Positions 1-8,888 are shown, counted from the first letter of the stretch. The stretch is 64,000 bases of DNA from Streptomyces sp. HNM0575 (GCF_012726265.1 NZ_JAASAG010000006.1:186001-250000), one strand, 5' to 3'. The notes: generated by a model not told the origin, from the sequence alone. Numbers and translations are program-made.

Positions 1-1
1 G

Positions 2-514
2 CCCGCTGACGCCCTCGTCGGCGGCGGGGACGGCGAGGACGCCGGGCTGCTCCAGCTCTTCGCCGGCCTCAACCCCGAGCGCATCATGACGGCCGCCTTC
101 GCGATCGGCATGGGCCGTCACGCCGTCGACCGGGCGCTGGACTACGCCCGTACGCGCACGGTGTGGAAGGAGCCCATCGGCAGCCACCAGGCCATCGCGC
201 ACCCGCTCGCCCAGGCCCACATCGAGCTGGAGCTCGCCCGGCTGATGATGGCCAAGGCCGCCGCGCTCTACGACGCGGGCGACGACATGGGCGCGGGCGA
301 GGCGGCCAACATGGCCAAGTACGCGGCCGGCGAGGCGTGTGCGAAGGCCGTCGACCAGGCGGTGCACACCCTCGGCGGCAACGGGCTGACCCGGGAGTAC
401 GGCATCGCCTCCCTGATCACGGCCTCGCGTGTGGCCCGTATCGCCCCCGTAAGCCGTGAGATGGTGCTCAACTTCGTCTCGCATCAGACACTGGGCCTGC
501 CCAAGTCGTACTGA
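2..514 (+). CDS. Acyl-CoA dehydrogenase, C-terminal part (5' end outside window)
   Basis: The last 170 codons of a flavin-dependent acyl-CoA dehydrogenase; the reading frame is open to the left edge. The C-terminal helical domain is clear: a RTVWKEPIGSHQAIAHPLA stretch and the HTLGGNGLTREYGI segment that contacts the FAD of the partner subunit. At the position where medium-chain enzymes carry the YEGT catalytic-base motif this protein reads IAPVSREM, so the base may lie elsewhere, as in the isovaleryl-type branch. The neighbouring CoA ligase and enoyl-CoA hydratase fit a small acyl- or aryl-CoA degradation operon. The substrate cannot be told from this fragment. Confidence 0.9.
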   Translation, partial: PADALVGGGDGEDAGLLQLFAGLNPERIMTAAFAIGMGRHAVDRALDYARTRTVWKEPIGSHQAIAHPLAQAHIELELARLMMAKAAALYDAGDDMGAGEAANMAKYAAGEACAKAVDQAVHTLGGNGLTREYGIASLITASRVARIAPVSREMVLNFVSHQTLGLPKSY

Positions 515-542
515 GGTTCCGGGTTCCGGGTTCCGGGTTCGG
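515..542. repeat. Heptamer tandem array (GGTTCCG x4)
   Basis: Three exact GGTTCCG units and one GGTTCGG unit begin at the first base after the acyl-CoA dehydrogenase stop codon. The remaining ~95 bp to the ligase start show no other structure. Confidence 0.9.
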
Positions 543-637
543 CGGGGCGGCGCGATCGGCGGTCGTGGACGGACCGCAGGCCGCGCCCCGCAGGCCGCGC
601 CGCGCCGCCGACGACCACGCCGCTCCGGGAGGGCCGC

Positions 638-2254
638 ATGATTTTCCACAGCGAGTACGCCGACGTCCCCGTCCTCGACGAGGCCATCCACGACGCCGTG
701 CTGGGCCGTTCCGCCGTGGAGCACGCGGGCCGTACGGCGCTCGTCGACGGCCTCGACGGCACCGCCCTGACCTATGCGCAGCTCGACGCCTTCTCCCGCC
801 GCATCGCCGCCGCCCTGGCCGACGCCGGGCTGCGCAAGGGCGACGTGCTGGCGCTGCACAGCCCCAACACCCTTGCCTTTCCTGCCGTCTTCTACGGGGC
901 GACCCGCGCGGGAGCGGCCGTCAGCACCGTCCATCCGCTGGCCACGGCCGAGGAGCTGGCACGCCAGCTCGGCGACTGCGGAGCGCGCTGGCTCGTGACG
1001 GTCTCGCCGCTGCTGGAGACGGCGCGGCAGGCCGCCGAGCGCTCGGGGTACCCGGACCGGGGCGTGAGGGAGATCTTCGTGTGCGACCGCGCGGAGGGGT
1101 ACCGCAGCGTCCTCGACATGCGCGAGAGCACCGCGCCGGAACCGCGGGTGGCCGTGGACCCCGGGCAGGACCTCGCCGCGCTGCCGTACTCCTCGGGCAC
1201 CACGTCCATGCCGAAGGGCGTGATGCTCACCCACCGCAACATCGCCACCAACCTCGCCCAGCTCGCCCCGCTGATCCCGACGGGCCCCGAGGACCGGCTG
1301 CTGGCGGTGCTGCCGTTCTTCCACATCTACGGACTGACGGCGCTGCTGAACGCGCCGCTGCGCAACGGCTCCAGTGTCGTGGTGCTGCCCCGCTTCGAAC
1401 TGAGGCAGTTCCTCGCGGCCGTCGAGCAGCACCGAGTCAACATCCTCTATGTCGCGCCCCCGATCGTGCTCGCCCTCGCCAAGCACCCCGCCGTGGACGA
1501 ATACGACCTGTCCTCGCTGGAGTTCGTCCTCAGCGCCGCCGCGCCGCTCGACGCCGAGCTGGCCACGGCGTGCGGACGGCGGCTGAACGTGCCGGTCGTC
1601 AAGCAGGCGTACGGCATGACCGAGCTGTCGCCCGGTACGCACGTCGTGCCACGGCACGTGAACGCACCGCCCGGAGCGGTCGGGAAGCTGCTGCCGTCCA
1701 CGCAGATGCGGATCGTCTCCCTCGACGACCCCGGGCGCGACGCCGGCGAGGGCGAGGCGGGCGAGGGCGAGGCGGGCGAACTGCTCTTCCGCGGGCCGCA
1801 GGTGATGAAGGGCTACCTGGGGCGTACGGGCGAGACCGACGCGATGATCGACGCCGACGGCTGGCTGCGCACCGGCGACATCGGGCGCGTGGACGCCGAC
1901 GGTTGGCTCTACGTCGTCGACCGCGTCAAGGAGCTGATCAAGTACAAGGGCTGGCAGGTGGCACCGGCCGAGCTGGAGGCCGTGCTCCTCGGACACCCCG
2001 CGATCGCGGACGCCGCGGTCATCGGCGTGACGGACGAGGAGGGCAACGAGGTGCCGAAGGCCTTCGTCGTACGGCAGGAGGGCGAGGACGGCGCGCGGCT
2101 GAGCGAGGCGGACGTGCTGGCCCACGTGGCGGAGCGGGTGTCCCCGTACAAGAAGGTGCGGCGGGTGGAGTTCACGGCGGAGGTGCCGCGCGCGGTCAGC
2201 GGCAAGATCCTCCGGCGCGAGCTGCGGGCCGCGGAGAGGACCGGAGAGAAGTGA
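638..2254 (+). CDS. Cinnamate/4-coumarate:CoA ligase (AMP-forming)
   Basis: A 538-residue ANL-superfamily enzyme that activates an aryl or acyl acid with ATP and transfers it to CoA. The P-loop-like motif reads YSSGTTSMPKGVMLTH (about residues 187-202); the AYGMTELSPGT adenylate motif, the GWLRTGDIG hinge and the C-terminal catalytic lysine context SGKILRREL are all present. Position and context match S. coelicolor SCO4383 (ScCCL), a characterised bacterial cinnamate/4-coumarate:CoA ligase; that equivalence is inferred from family and synteny. A short acidic direct repeat (EGEAGEGEAGE) lies near residue 372 in a surface loop. The ATG is preceded by GGGAGGG. The stop overlaps the next start by 4 bp (GTGA), so translation is probably coupled. 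Confidence 0.88.
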   Translation: MIFHSEYADVPVLDEAIHDAVLGRSAVEHAGRTALVDGLDGTALTYAQLDAFSRRIAAALADAGLRKGDVLALHSPNTLAFPAVFYGATRAGAAVSTVHPLATAEELARQLGDCGARWLVTVSPLLETARQAAERSGYPDRGVREIFVCDRAEGYRSVLDMRESTAPEPRVAVDPGQDLAALPYSSGTTSMPKGVMLTHRNIATNLAQLAPLIPTGPEDRLLAVLPFFHIYGLTALLNAPLRNGSSVVVLPRFELRQFLAAVEQHRVNILYVAPPIVLALAKHPAVDEYDLSSLEFVLSAAAPLDAELATACGRRLNVPVVKQAYGMTELSPGTHVVPRHVNAPPGAVGKLLPSTQMRIVSLDDPGRDAGEGEAGEGEAGELLFRGPQVMKGYLGRTGETDAMIDADGWLRTGDIGRVDADGWLYVVDRVKELIKYKGWQVAPAELEAVLLGHPAIADAAVIGVTDEEGNEVPKAFVVRQEGEDGARLSEADVLAHVAERVSPYKKVRRVEFTAEVPRAVSGKILRRELRAAERTGEK

Positions 2255-3087
2255 CGGGAACCGGAACGGGAAGCGGCGGGGCGGGAAGCACCGGAACGGG
2301 GAGCGACGGAACGGGAAGCGACGGGGCGGCACCGCCCGAAGGCCCGCCGGTGCGCAGCGCGTACGAGCAGGGCGTCGCCGTGCTCACCCTCGACTCCCCG
2401 CACAACCGCAACGCGCTCTCCAGCGGCCTCGTCTCCGGGCTCTACGCCGGACTGGAACGCGCCGCTGACGATCCCCGGGTGCGCGCGGTGCTGCTCACGC
2501 ACACCGGCAACACCTTCTGCGCGGGCGCCGATCTGCGGGAGGGCAGCGGAAGTCCCGGCGACCTGGCGGCACTTCTGCGCACGATCGTGGAACTGCCGAA
2601 GCCGGTCGTCGCACGCGTCGACGGGCATGTGCGGGCGGGCGGCACCGGCCTGCTGGGGGCGTGCGACATCTCGGTGGCCGGGCCGGGTTCGAGCTTCGCC
2701 TTCACCGAGGCCCGTATCGGGGTGGCTCCGGCGGTGATCTCCATGCCGCTGCTCCCGCGTCTCGACGCGCGGGCCGCCGCCCGCTACTACCTCACCGGCG
2801 AGCGCTTCGGCGCCGCTGAGGCCGCCCGCATCGGGCTGGTGACCATGGCGGCGGAGGACGGCGAGGACGCCGGGGAGATGCTGGCGCCCGTGCTCGACGG
2901 GCTGCGGCGCGGCTCCCCGCAGGGCCTCGCGGAGTCGAAGCGGCTGGTCACGGCCGAGGTGCTGCGCGTCTTCGACCGGGACACCGACAGCCTCGCGGAG
3001 CTGTCCGCGCGGCTGTTCGCGTCCGACGAGGCCCGCGAGGGCATGACCGCCTTCCTCGAGCGACGGGAGCCCGCATGGGTGCCGTGA
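2251..3087 (+). CDS. Enoyl-CoA hydratase/isomerase (crotonase family)
   Basis: A 278-residue crotonase-fold protein. The oxyanion-hole segments are visible (FCAGADLREG and the GGTGLLGACD region), as is the TEARIG segment that supplies one acid/base glutamate; the other glutamate usually found in the GGG-E position is replaced in GGTGLL, so activity could be isomerase or hydrolase rather than classical hydratase. The GTG at 2251 overlaps the ligase stop and follows GGAGAGA. The first ~33 residues are Gly/Thr/Ser repeats (GTGSG, GSTGTG, GSDGTG) with no family counterpart; a second in-frame GTG at 2350 begins exactly where homology starts and is an alternative. The 3' end overlaps the TetR gene by 13 bp. 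Confidence 0.88.
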   Translation: MTGTGTGSGGAGSTGTGSDGTGSDGAAPPEGPPVRSAYEQGVAVLTLDSPHNRNALSSGLVSGLYAGLERAADDPRVRAVLLTHTGNTFCAGADLREGSGSPGDLAALLRTIVELPKPVVARVDGHVRAGGTGLLGACDISVAGPGSSFAFTEARIGVAPAVISMPLLPRLDARAAARYYLTGERFGAAEAARIGLVTMAAEDGEDAGEMLAPVLDGLRRGSPQGLAESKRLVTAEVLRVFDRDTDSLAELSARLFASDEAREGMTAFLERREPAWVP

Positions 3088-3707
3088 ACGTCCGCGGGGC
3101 CGCACCCAAGCAGGACCGCAGCCGCGCGACGCGGCAGCGGCTGCTGGAGTCGGCGGTCACATGTCTCGCCGAACACGGCTGGACGGGCAGCACGGTGACG
3201 GTCGTGGCCGAGCACGCGGGGGTCTCGCGCGGCGCGGCGCAGCACCATTTCCCCACCCGCGAGGACCTGTTCACCGCGGCGGTCGAGTACGTGGCCGAGG
3301 AGCGCTCCAAGGCGCTGCGGTCCCCGGCGCGTGCGGGCGGGCAGGGAGCCGCGAACGAGCAGGGGGGTACGGACGGCACGAAGGCGGCCGTCGGGATGCT
3401 GGTCGACCTCTACACCGGGCCGCTCTTCCGGGCCGCGCTGCAACTGTGGGTCGCGGCCTCGAACGAACCCCAACTGGGCCCGCGCGTAACGGCGTTGGAG
3501 GCGCGGATCGGCCGGGAGACGCACCGGATGGCGGTGGAGCTGCTGGGCGCGGACGAGTCTGTGCCGGGCGTCCGCGAGACGGTGCAGGGGCTGCTCGACA
3601 TGGCCCGCGGCCTGGGGCTGGCCAATCTGCTGACGGACGACAGCGCGCGGCGTGAACGGGTCGTCGCGCAGTGGGAGTCGATCGTCCGGGACGCGCTCGC
3701 GAGGTAG
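3075..3707 (+). CDS. TetR-family transcriptional regulator
   Basis: A 210-residue protein with the TetR DNA-binding domain at residues 13-62 (RATRQRLLESAVTCLAEHGW, then the VVAEHAGVSRGAAQHHFPT recognition helix). The remainder is the helical ligand-binding domain. Translation overlaps the hydratase by 13 bp with its own CGGGAG site, so it is the last gene of the acyl-CoA operon and probably its ligand-responsive repressor, plausibly sensing an acyl- or aryl-CoA. The assignment to the family is firm; the ligand is inference. Confidence 0.9.
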   Translation: MGAVNVRGAAPKQDRSRATRQRLLESAVTCLAEHGWTGSTVTVVAEHAGVSRGAAQHHFPTREDLFTAAVEYVAEERSKALRSPARAGGQGAANEQGGTDGTKAAVGMLVDLYTGPLFRAALQLWVAASNEPQLGPRVTALEARIGRETHRMAVELLGADESVPGVRETVQGLLDMARGLGLANLLTDDSARRERVVAQWESIVRDALAR

Positions 3708-4013
3708 CGGTCCTCATTCACCGACGTGGACGGCGGGCCGCAACTGCGGTCCGCCGTCAGGTCGTTCGTCTCCGCGGTGATATGCGCTTGTGCGCGCTAT
3801 TGACGCTCTACGTGGGCACTTCTATGGTGACGTCGATTCATAAACCTGGCAGGCGTTCATGATGATGAACGGGTCGCGGTGCAGGGGACGTTGCGCGGAT
3901 GTCGCGGGGACGGTGCGGCGCCTGCGGCGGTGCCGGTGGTCCGTGCCGAACCTGCCGTACGACGCGCTGAACGTGCCGAACGTGCCGGCGCACGCTGAAT
4001 GCGAGGAGTCGTG
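3708..4013. other. Intergenic region upstream of the symporter
   Basis: No gene is supported. An AT-richer patch at 3828-3870 probably contains the promoter of the symporter and includes the dyad described separately. The stretch 3930-4000 repeats GTGCCG/GAACGTGCCG units. Confidence 0.6.
3855..3870. promoter_or_regulatory. Candidate operator, GTTCAT-N4-ATGAAC
   Basis: A perfect 6-bp inverted repeat with a GATG spacer, 144 bp before the symporter start and 148 bp after the TetR stop. It could be the binding site of the upstream TetR protein; no direct evidence. Confidence 0.35.
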
Positions 4014-5594
4014 ATGTCCGTACTCGACTGGACCGTGGTCGGCGCCTACTTCTTCGTGATGCTGGCCATCGGGGCCTGGTCGAAGACCCGCGTCGAGAAC
4101 GTGGCGGACTTCTTCACCGCCCGCGGCCGCGTCCCCTGGTGGCTCTCCGGCATCTCCCACCACATGTCCGGCTACAGCGCGATCATGTTCGTGACCTTCG
4201 CTGCCGTCGCGTACGACTACGGCGTCACCGTCTACTTCTGGTGGCCGCTGACCATCGGACTCGGCATCGGCGTCGGCGCGTTCGTCTTCGCCGCGCGCTG
4301 GAACCGGCTGCGCGCCAAGCACGGCGTCAACTCGCCGCTCGCATATCTCGCCGTCCGCTACAACCTGCCCACCCAGCAGGTGCTCGCCTACAGCGGCGCA
4401 GTGCTCAAGGTCGTCGACATCGCGGCCAAGTGGGTAGCGATAGCAGTGCTGTTGCAGGGCTTCGCGGACGTACCGCTGGTGTGGGGCATCGGCGTCACCG
4501 GCGTGTGCACCATGTTCTACGTGACGTTCGGCGGCCTGTGGGCCGATGTCCTCACCGACTTCGGGCAGTTCGTCATCCAGGCCGTCGCCGGATTCGCGAT
4601 GCTCTTCGCCGTCATGGCGCACCTCGGCGGCGTCTCGTCGCTGTGGACGATGTGGGGCGACCTGCCCGAGGGACACGGCCACCCCGTCGCGGGCAATGTG
4701 ACGGCCGGGCTGATCCTGGCGTTCCTGCTGGTGAAGACCTTCGAGTACAACGGCGGCATGTGGAACCTGGCGCAGCGCTACATGTCCGCGCCCGACGGCT
4801 CCCGCGCCCGCAGGTCTGCGCTGCTCTCCGCCGGGCTGTGGCTGGTCTGGCCGTTCATCCTCTTCGTGCCGATGATCGCGGCGCCGCTCATCGTGCCCGG
4901 CCTGAGCAACTCCGAGGACTCCTATGTACGTCTCGCGCAGGAACTGATGCCCACGGGCTTCATCGGGCTGCTGCTGGCCGGCTTCTTCTCGCACACCATG
5001 GCCATGGTCGCCTCCGACGCCAACGTCATCACGGCCGTCATCACCCGCGACCTCGCGCCCGTACTCGTGCCGCGCGTACGGCGGTTGACCCAGCGCGGGC
5101 AGTTGCTCTTCGCCCGCGTCACCACGGTCGCCTTCGTGACGGCGAGCATGGCGCTGGCCCTGCTCAGCGACCCGGACGGCTTCATCATGACCGTGGTCGT
5201 GAGCATCGTGGCCGCGACCATGGGGCCCATCTCGATCCCGCTGATGCTGGGGCTGCTGCCGTGGTTCAAGCGGATCGGGCCGATGGCCGCGATCGTGTCG
5301 TGGGCCGGCGGGCTCGCGGTGTGGGCGTATCTGTACTGGGGCGTGGGCGACGCGTCGGAGGCCGTCACGGTGGGCTTCCCCGTGCTGACGTCGCTGGTGC
5401 TGTACGTGGGCATCGGGCTGCTGAGGCCCGAGACCGACGCGGAGCGCGCCGCACTCGTCGACTCCCTGAGCAGCGACCCGACCGAGGAGGAACGACTCGC
5501 CCTGGAACGGCAGTTCCTCGCCGACCCGGACAAGGGCGGGGAGCCGGACGCGGACGGGGACGGGGAGCCGGAGAAGCCGACGGCCGTCCGGTAG
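4014..5594 (+). CDS. Sodium:solute symporter (SSS family)
   Basis: A 526-residue multipass membrane transporter with about 13 predicted helices. The first helix (TVVGAYFFVMLAIGAWS), the following RVENVADFFTARGRVPWWLSG loop and the SDANVITAVITRDL segment are typical of SSS transporters that couple Na+ to uptake of sugars, amino acids or organic acids. The ATG at 4014 is chosen because GAGGAG lies 5 bp upstream (4003-4008); an ATG at 3999 lacks such a site. The C-terminal ~60 residues are an acidic cytoplasmic tail (DPDKGGEPDADGDGEPE). Substrate unknown; its position after the acyl-CoA operon suggests a carboxylate. Confidence 0.88.
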   Translation: MSVLDWTVVGAYFFVMLAIGAWSKTRVENVADFFTARGRVPWWLSGISHHMSGYSAIMFVTFAAVAYDYGVTVYFWWPLTIGLGIGVGAFVFAARWNRLRAKHGVNSPLAYLAVRYNLPTQQVLAYSGAVLKVVDIAAKWVAIAVLLQGFADVPLVWGIGVTGVCTMFYVTFGGLWADVLTDFGQFVIQAVAGFAMLFAVMAHLGGVSSLWTMWGDLPEGHGHPVAGNVTAGLILAFLLVKTFEYNGGMWNLAQRYMSAPDGSRARRSALLSAGLWLVWPFILFVPMIAAPLIVPGLSNSEDSYVRLAQELMPTGFIGLLLAGFFSHTMAMVASDANVITAVITRDLAPVLVPRVRRLTQRGQLLFARVTTVAFVTASMALALLSDPDGFIMTVVVSIVAATMGPISIPLMLGLLPWFKRIGPMAAIVSWAGGLAVWAYLYWGVGDASEAVTVGFPVLTSLVLYVGIGLLRPETDAERAALVDSLSSDPTEEERLALERQFLADPDKGGEPDADGDGEPEKPTAVR

Positions 5595-5899
5595 GGCCCT
5601 CACGGGCCCGCGGATCGCCCCGGTGCGCGTCGTCGGCGGTTGCCGCTGCGCGGCGGCGAACGGGGTCCGGCGCCCGGCGCCGGAGGGCGGACCGGAGCGC
5701 GGCGCTCCGAGGTGTGCCCGGTCCCGCGCCCGTCCCCGCCTGTGCGGTGCAACTGCCCGGGCGGAGCCCGGCGTTCCGAGGTCTCGCCCGGTCCCGCCCC
5801 CCGCCTGTGCGGCGCAGCCGCTTCCGGGCGGAGCGCGTTGTGTGAGGACGGGGCGCAAGCGAAGGGGCCGAAGGTGCCCTCCGGGTGGTGACAGAGACG

Positions 5900-5920
5900 G
5901 GCTGACAATATTTGTCAGCC
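5900..5920. promoter_or_regulatory. Perfect palindrome, 9-bp arms with TAT centre
   Basis: Arms GGCTGACAA and TTGTCAGCC flank a TAT centre. It is AT-rich at the core, unlike its surroundings, and looks like a regulator site or the stem of a short hairpin between two convergent genes. The right arm is the first unit of the heptamer array that follows. Confidence 0.6.
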
Positions 5921-5983
5921 GTCAGCCGTCAGCCGTCAGCCGTCAGCCGTCAGCCGTCAGCCGTCAGCCGTCGGCCGTCAGCC
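5914..5983. repeat. Heptamer array (GTCAGCC x10, one variant)
   Basis: Ten contiguous 7-bp units; nine are GTCAGCC and the ninth is GTCGGCC. The first unit is the outer part of the right arm of the palindrome at 5900-5920, so the array appears to have grown from that arm. Confidence 0.95.
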
Positions 5984-6079
5984 ACCGCGCCAGCGCCCGC
6001 GCCTCCGGCACGGGGCCGCCGCCCCGGCGGTCGGGCCCCCGTCGGCCCGTCGGCTCGCCACAGGGGCCTGACCTGACCC

Positions 6080-8887
6080 CTACCGCCCCCGCAGAAACGC
6101 CCCCGTTCTGGACGCGGCCACGCGCGAGACCTCGCGCGGGGTGCCCTCCGCGACGATCTCGCCGCCGGCGGCGCCGCCGGCGGGGCCCAGGTCGATCACC
6201 CAGTCCGCGGCCCCGATGACGTGGAGGTCGTGCTCGACGGTGACGACCGTGTTGCCCGCGTCGACGAGTTGCTGGAGCACGGCCAGCAGCCGTGCCGTGT
6301 CCGCCACATGGAGTCCCGTCGTCGGCTCGTCGAGCAGGTAGAGCGTGCGTCCCGTCGAGCGCTGCCCCAACTCCCGCGCGAGCTTGATGCGCTGTGCCTC
6401 GCCGCCCGACAGCGTCGTCGCGGGCTGCCCCAACCGCAGGTAGCCGAGGCCGACTTCGCTCAGCCGCCGCAACCGCGACTCGGCCCTCGGCACGTCGGCG
6501 AAGACGCCCAGCGCCTCCTCGACGGTCATCTCCAGCACCTCGGCGATGTCATGGCCGCTCCCGCGCGACACGTCGGCGGCCTCCCCCTTCGCGTACCGCG
6601 CACGCTTCCCGTAAGGCGCAGCCTTCCCGTACCGCGCAGCCTCCCCGTACCGCGCCGCGAGCACCTCGCCGCGGAAGCGGCGCCCGCGGCACGCCGGGCA
6701 CCGCACCTCCACGTCCGGCAGGAAGTGCATGGAGACGCTGAGCACGCCGGAGCCGGTGCAGCGCTCGCACCGGCCGCCCGCCACGTTGGGGGAGAAGTGC
6801 TTTGCGGTGAGGCCGAGTTCGCGGGCGCCGGGGGTCGCGGCGAAGGCCTCCCGGATGGGGGTGAAGGCGTCGGAGTACGTCGCGGCGTTCGAACGCGGCA
6901 TGCGGCTGATGGGCTGCTGGTCGATCGTGACGACCTTGTCCAGATGCTCCCAGCCCGTGATCTCCTCGTGCGGGCCCGGGAGTTCGCCCGTTCCGTGGAA
7001 GTGCCTGCGCGCGGCACGGTCGAGGACGTCGAAGAGCAGCGACGACTTCCCCGAACCCGAAGGCCCGCTCACCGCAACGAACTTGCCCAGCGGGAGGCGC
7101 GCGGTGACGCCCTTGAGGTTGTGGGCACGCGCGCCGCGTACGACGAGCGACGCGCCGCTGCCCGTACGCGGCGAATCCGGCCCCGGCATGGTCACCCGCC
7201 CGGAGAGGCAGTCGCCGGTCACCGAGCCCGGCGTCGCGGCCACCTCCTGCGCCGTGCCCGTGGCGACGATCCGGCCGCCGTCGCGTCCCGCGCCCGGCCC
7301 GACGTCGACGACGTGGTCGGCGGCCCTCAGCATCTCCAGGTCGTGCTCGATGACGAGCACCGTGTTCCCCAAGTCCCGCAGCCTGCTGCACAGCACTTGG
7401 ATGAGCCGCCCGGTGTCCGAGGGGTGCAGGCCGATGGTGGGCTCGTCCAGCACGTACAGCACTCCGGTGAGCCCCGAACCGAGCAGCGACGCGAGACGCA
7501 GCCGCTGCGCCTCACCGGCCGACAGGCTGGGCGTGGCCTGCTCCGGCGTCAGATAGCCGACGCCCACGTCGACGAGCCTGCGCACACGATCCCGCAGATC
7601 GGCCACGACGGGCTCGGTGACGAGCCGCTCCTTTCCGGCGGCGGTGTCCGCCAACTCGTCGACCCAGGAGGCGAGTTCGACGAGGGACATGCGCGCCGCG
7701 TCCACGATGGTGATGCCCGCGACGGTCACCGCCCGGCTCTCCGGCCGCAGCCGGGTGCCCGCGCAGTCGGTGCACACCTCTTTGACGAGTGAACGCTCGG
7801 CCTTCTCGCGGTAGTCGGCGTCGTCGATGCGTTCGGCGTAGCGGCGCAGCATGTTGGTCACGACGCCCTCGAAGCGTCCGCGAGTGACGATCGCGGGCGG
7901 CTTCGTACCGGGGAAGTGCCTGCGGAAGGCGTCGCTCTCGGCACCGTGCAGCAGCAGATCGCGCTGCGCCTGCCCGTACTCCTTCACCGGCAGGTCCGGG
8001 TCGAAGGTGAAGCCGAAGTGCCGTGCCGCGGCGTGCAGTACGGGGATGTTGCGCTCGGTCACCAGAGGATGCCAGCCGCGCACCGCGCCTCCCGCGACGC
8101 TGCGGCTCTCGTCGAGGAGGCTGTCCAAGTCGGCGTGGAAGACGGTGCCCAGGCCGGTGCAGGCGGGGCAGGCGCCGTCGGGCTTGTTGAACGAGAAGCT
8201 GCCCATGACCAGTTCGGGCACGGGCTTGCCGCAGTGCGGGCACGGCACGGCGGGCCCGGCACCGCGGCCACCGGCCTCCCCGTGGCCCTCTCCGGTGTCT
8301 CCGGTCCGCACACCGGCTTCGAAGTCCCCGCCGGGCCGGGCGACTTCACCGTGTTCACCCTCTCCGCCGTCCCCGTCGTACGCCCCGTCCCCGCCGTACG
8401 CCCCGTCCCGGTCGTCCGCTCCTTCCACGTCGTAGGAGGGCGGCACGTCCCCGCCGCACGCCAGGCAGCGGCGGCGCCCGATCCGGGCCCACAGCAGCCG
8501 CATGTAGGTGAAGACCTCGGTGACCGTGCCGACCGTGGAGCGCGGGCTGCGGTTCGTCAGGTACTGGTCCACGCTGATCGACGGCGACAGCCCGGTGATC
8601 GAGTCCACGGCCGGTTTGCTCACGAACATCGTGACCATGCCGAGCGATTCGAGGTACTGCCGCTGCCCCTCCCTGTGCAGGGTGTCGAAGGCGAGCGTGG
8701 ACTTGCCGGAACCGGAGAGGCCCGTCAGCACGACGAGCGAGTTCTTGGGAACGGTGAGCGAGACGTTCTTGAGGTTGTGCAGGCGCGCGCCCTCGACGCG
8801 GATGGCGTCGTCCGTACGGCGTGGGGCGGACGGCATGGGCTGCGGCGCCGGCTGCTGCTTCTCCTCGATGTTCTCCGCGGCATTCAT
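6080..8887 (-). CDS. UvrA2-type ABC ATPase (UvrA paralogue without UvrB-binding domain)
   Basis: A 935-residue class II ABC ATPase related to excinuclease subunit A. Two full nucleotide-binding sites are present: Walker A GLSGSGKST (56-64) and GPSGSGKSS, signatures LSAGEAQR and LSGGEAQR, Walker B LYVLDEPTIGLH and LYLLDEPTTGLH. Zinc modules are CLAC...CPHC, and CERC...CPAC near the C-terminus. Between the first CxxC pairs, where UvrA has the ~110-residue UvrB-binding domain, there is only an acidic Gly-rich linker, placing it in the UvrA2 group linked to tolerance of DNA-binding drugs. Two in-frame 18-bp minisatellites sit in surface loops. The ATG at 8885-8887 lies beside a dyad and a TAAGGT -10-like element, so the message may be nearly leaderless; M18 is an alternative start. 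It is divergent from a MerR-type gene. Confidence 0.9.
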   Translation of the reverse strand: MNAAENIEEKQQPAPQPMPSAPRRTDDAIRVEGARLHNLKNVSLTVPKNSLVVLTGLSGSGKSTLAFDTLHREGQRQYLESLGMVTMFVSKPAVDSITGLSPSISVDQYLTNRSPRSTVGTVTEVFTYMRLLWARIGRRRCLACGGDVPPSYDVEGADDRDGAYGGDGAYDGDGGEGEHGEVARPGGDFEAGVRTGDTGEGHGEAGGRGAGPAVPCPHCGKPVPELVMGSFSFNKPDGACPACTGLGTVFHADLDSLLDESRSVAGGAVRGWHPLVTERNIPVLHAAARHFGFTFDPDLPVKEYGQAQRDLLLHGAESDAFRRHFPGTKPPAIVTRGRFEGVVTNMLRRYAERIDDADYREKAERSLVKEVCTDCAGTRLRPESRAVTVAGITIVDAARMSLVELASWVDELADTAAGKERLVTEPVVADLRDRVRRLVDVGVGYLTPEQATPSLSAGEAQRLRLASLLGSGLTGVLYVLDEPTIGLHPSDTGRLIQVLCSRLRDLGNTVLVIEHDLEMLRAADHVVDVGPGAGRDGGRIVATGTAQEVAATPGSVTGDCLSGRVTMPGPDSPRTGSGASLVVRGARAHNLKGVTARLPLGKFVAVSGPSGSGKSSLLFDVLDRAARRHFHGTGELPGPHEEITGWEHLDKVVTIDQQPISRMPRSNAATYSDAFTPIREAFAATPGARELGLTAKHFSPNVAGGRCERCTGSGVLSVSMHFLPDVEVRCPACRGRRFRGEVLAARYGEAARYGKAAPYGKRARYAKGEAADVSRGSGHDIAEVLEMTVEEALGVFADVPRAESRLRRLSEVGLGYLRLGQPATTLSGGEAQRIKLARELGQRSTGRTLYLLDEPTTGLHVADTARLLAVLQQLVDAGNTVVTVEHDLHVIGAADWVIDLGPAGGAAGGEIVAEGTPREVSRVAASRTGAFLRGR
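6587..6658 (-). repeat. Coding 18-bp minisatellite (4 units) in the UvrA2 gene
   Basis: Four 18-bp units of the form CTTCCCGTACCGCGCAGC on the + strand. In the protein they give repeats of the type ARYGEA/ARYGKA/APYGKR between the last zinc module and the second signature motif. Confidence 0.9.
8367..8420 (-). repeat. Coding 18-bp minisatellite (3 units) in the UvrA2 linker
   Basis: Three 18-bp units of the form CCGTCCCCGTCGTACGCC encode the GAYGGDGAYDGDG part of the acidic linker that replaces the UvrB-binding domain. Confidence 0.85.
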
Positions 8888-8888
8888 A

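Larger units (their letters stand above)
5595..6079. other. Convergent intergenic region, symporter and UvrA-like genes
   Basis: No gene is supported. The left half contains a partial direct duplication of a segment like CGGGCGGAGCCCGGCGTTCCGAGG around 5690-5830. The right half has a perfect palindrome and a heptamer array, listed separately. Confidence 0.6.

Noticed and set aside
5914..5983. CRISPR-like array
   Set aside because: Units are 7 bp and contiguous with no spacers. The same holds for the other tandem arrays in the window.
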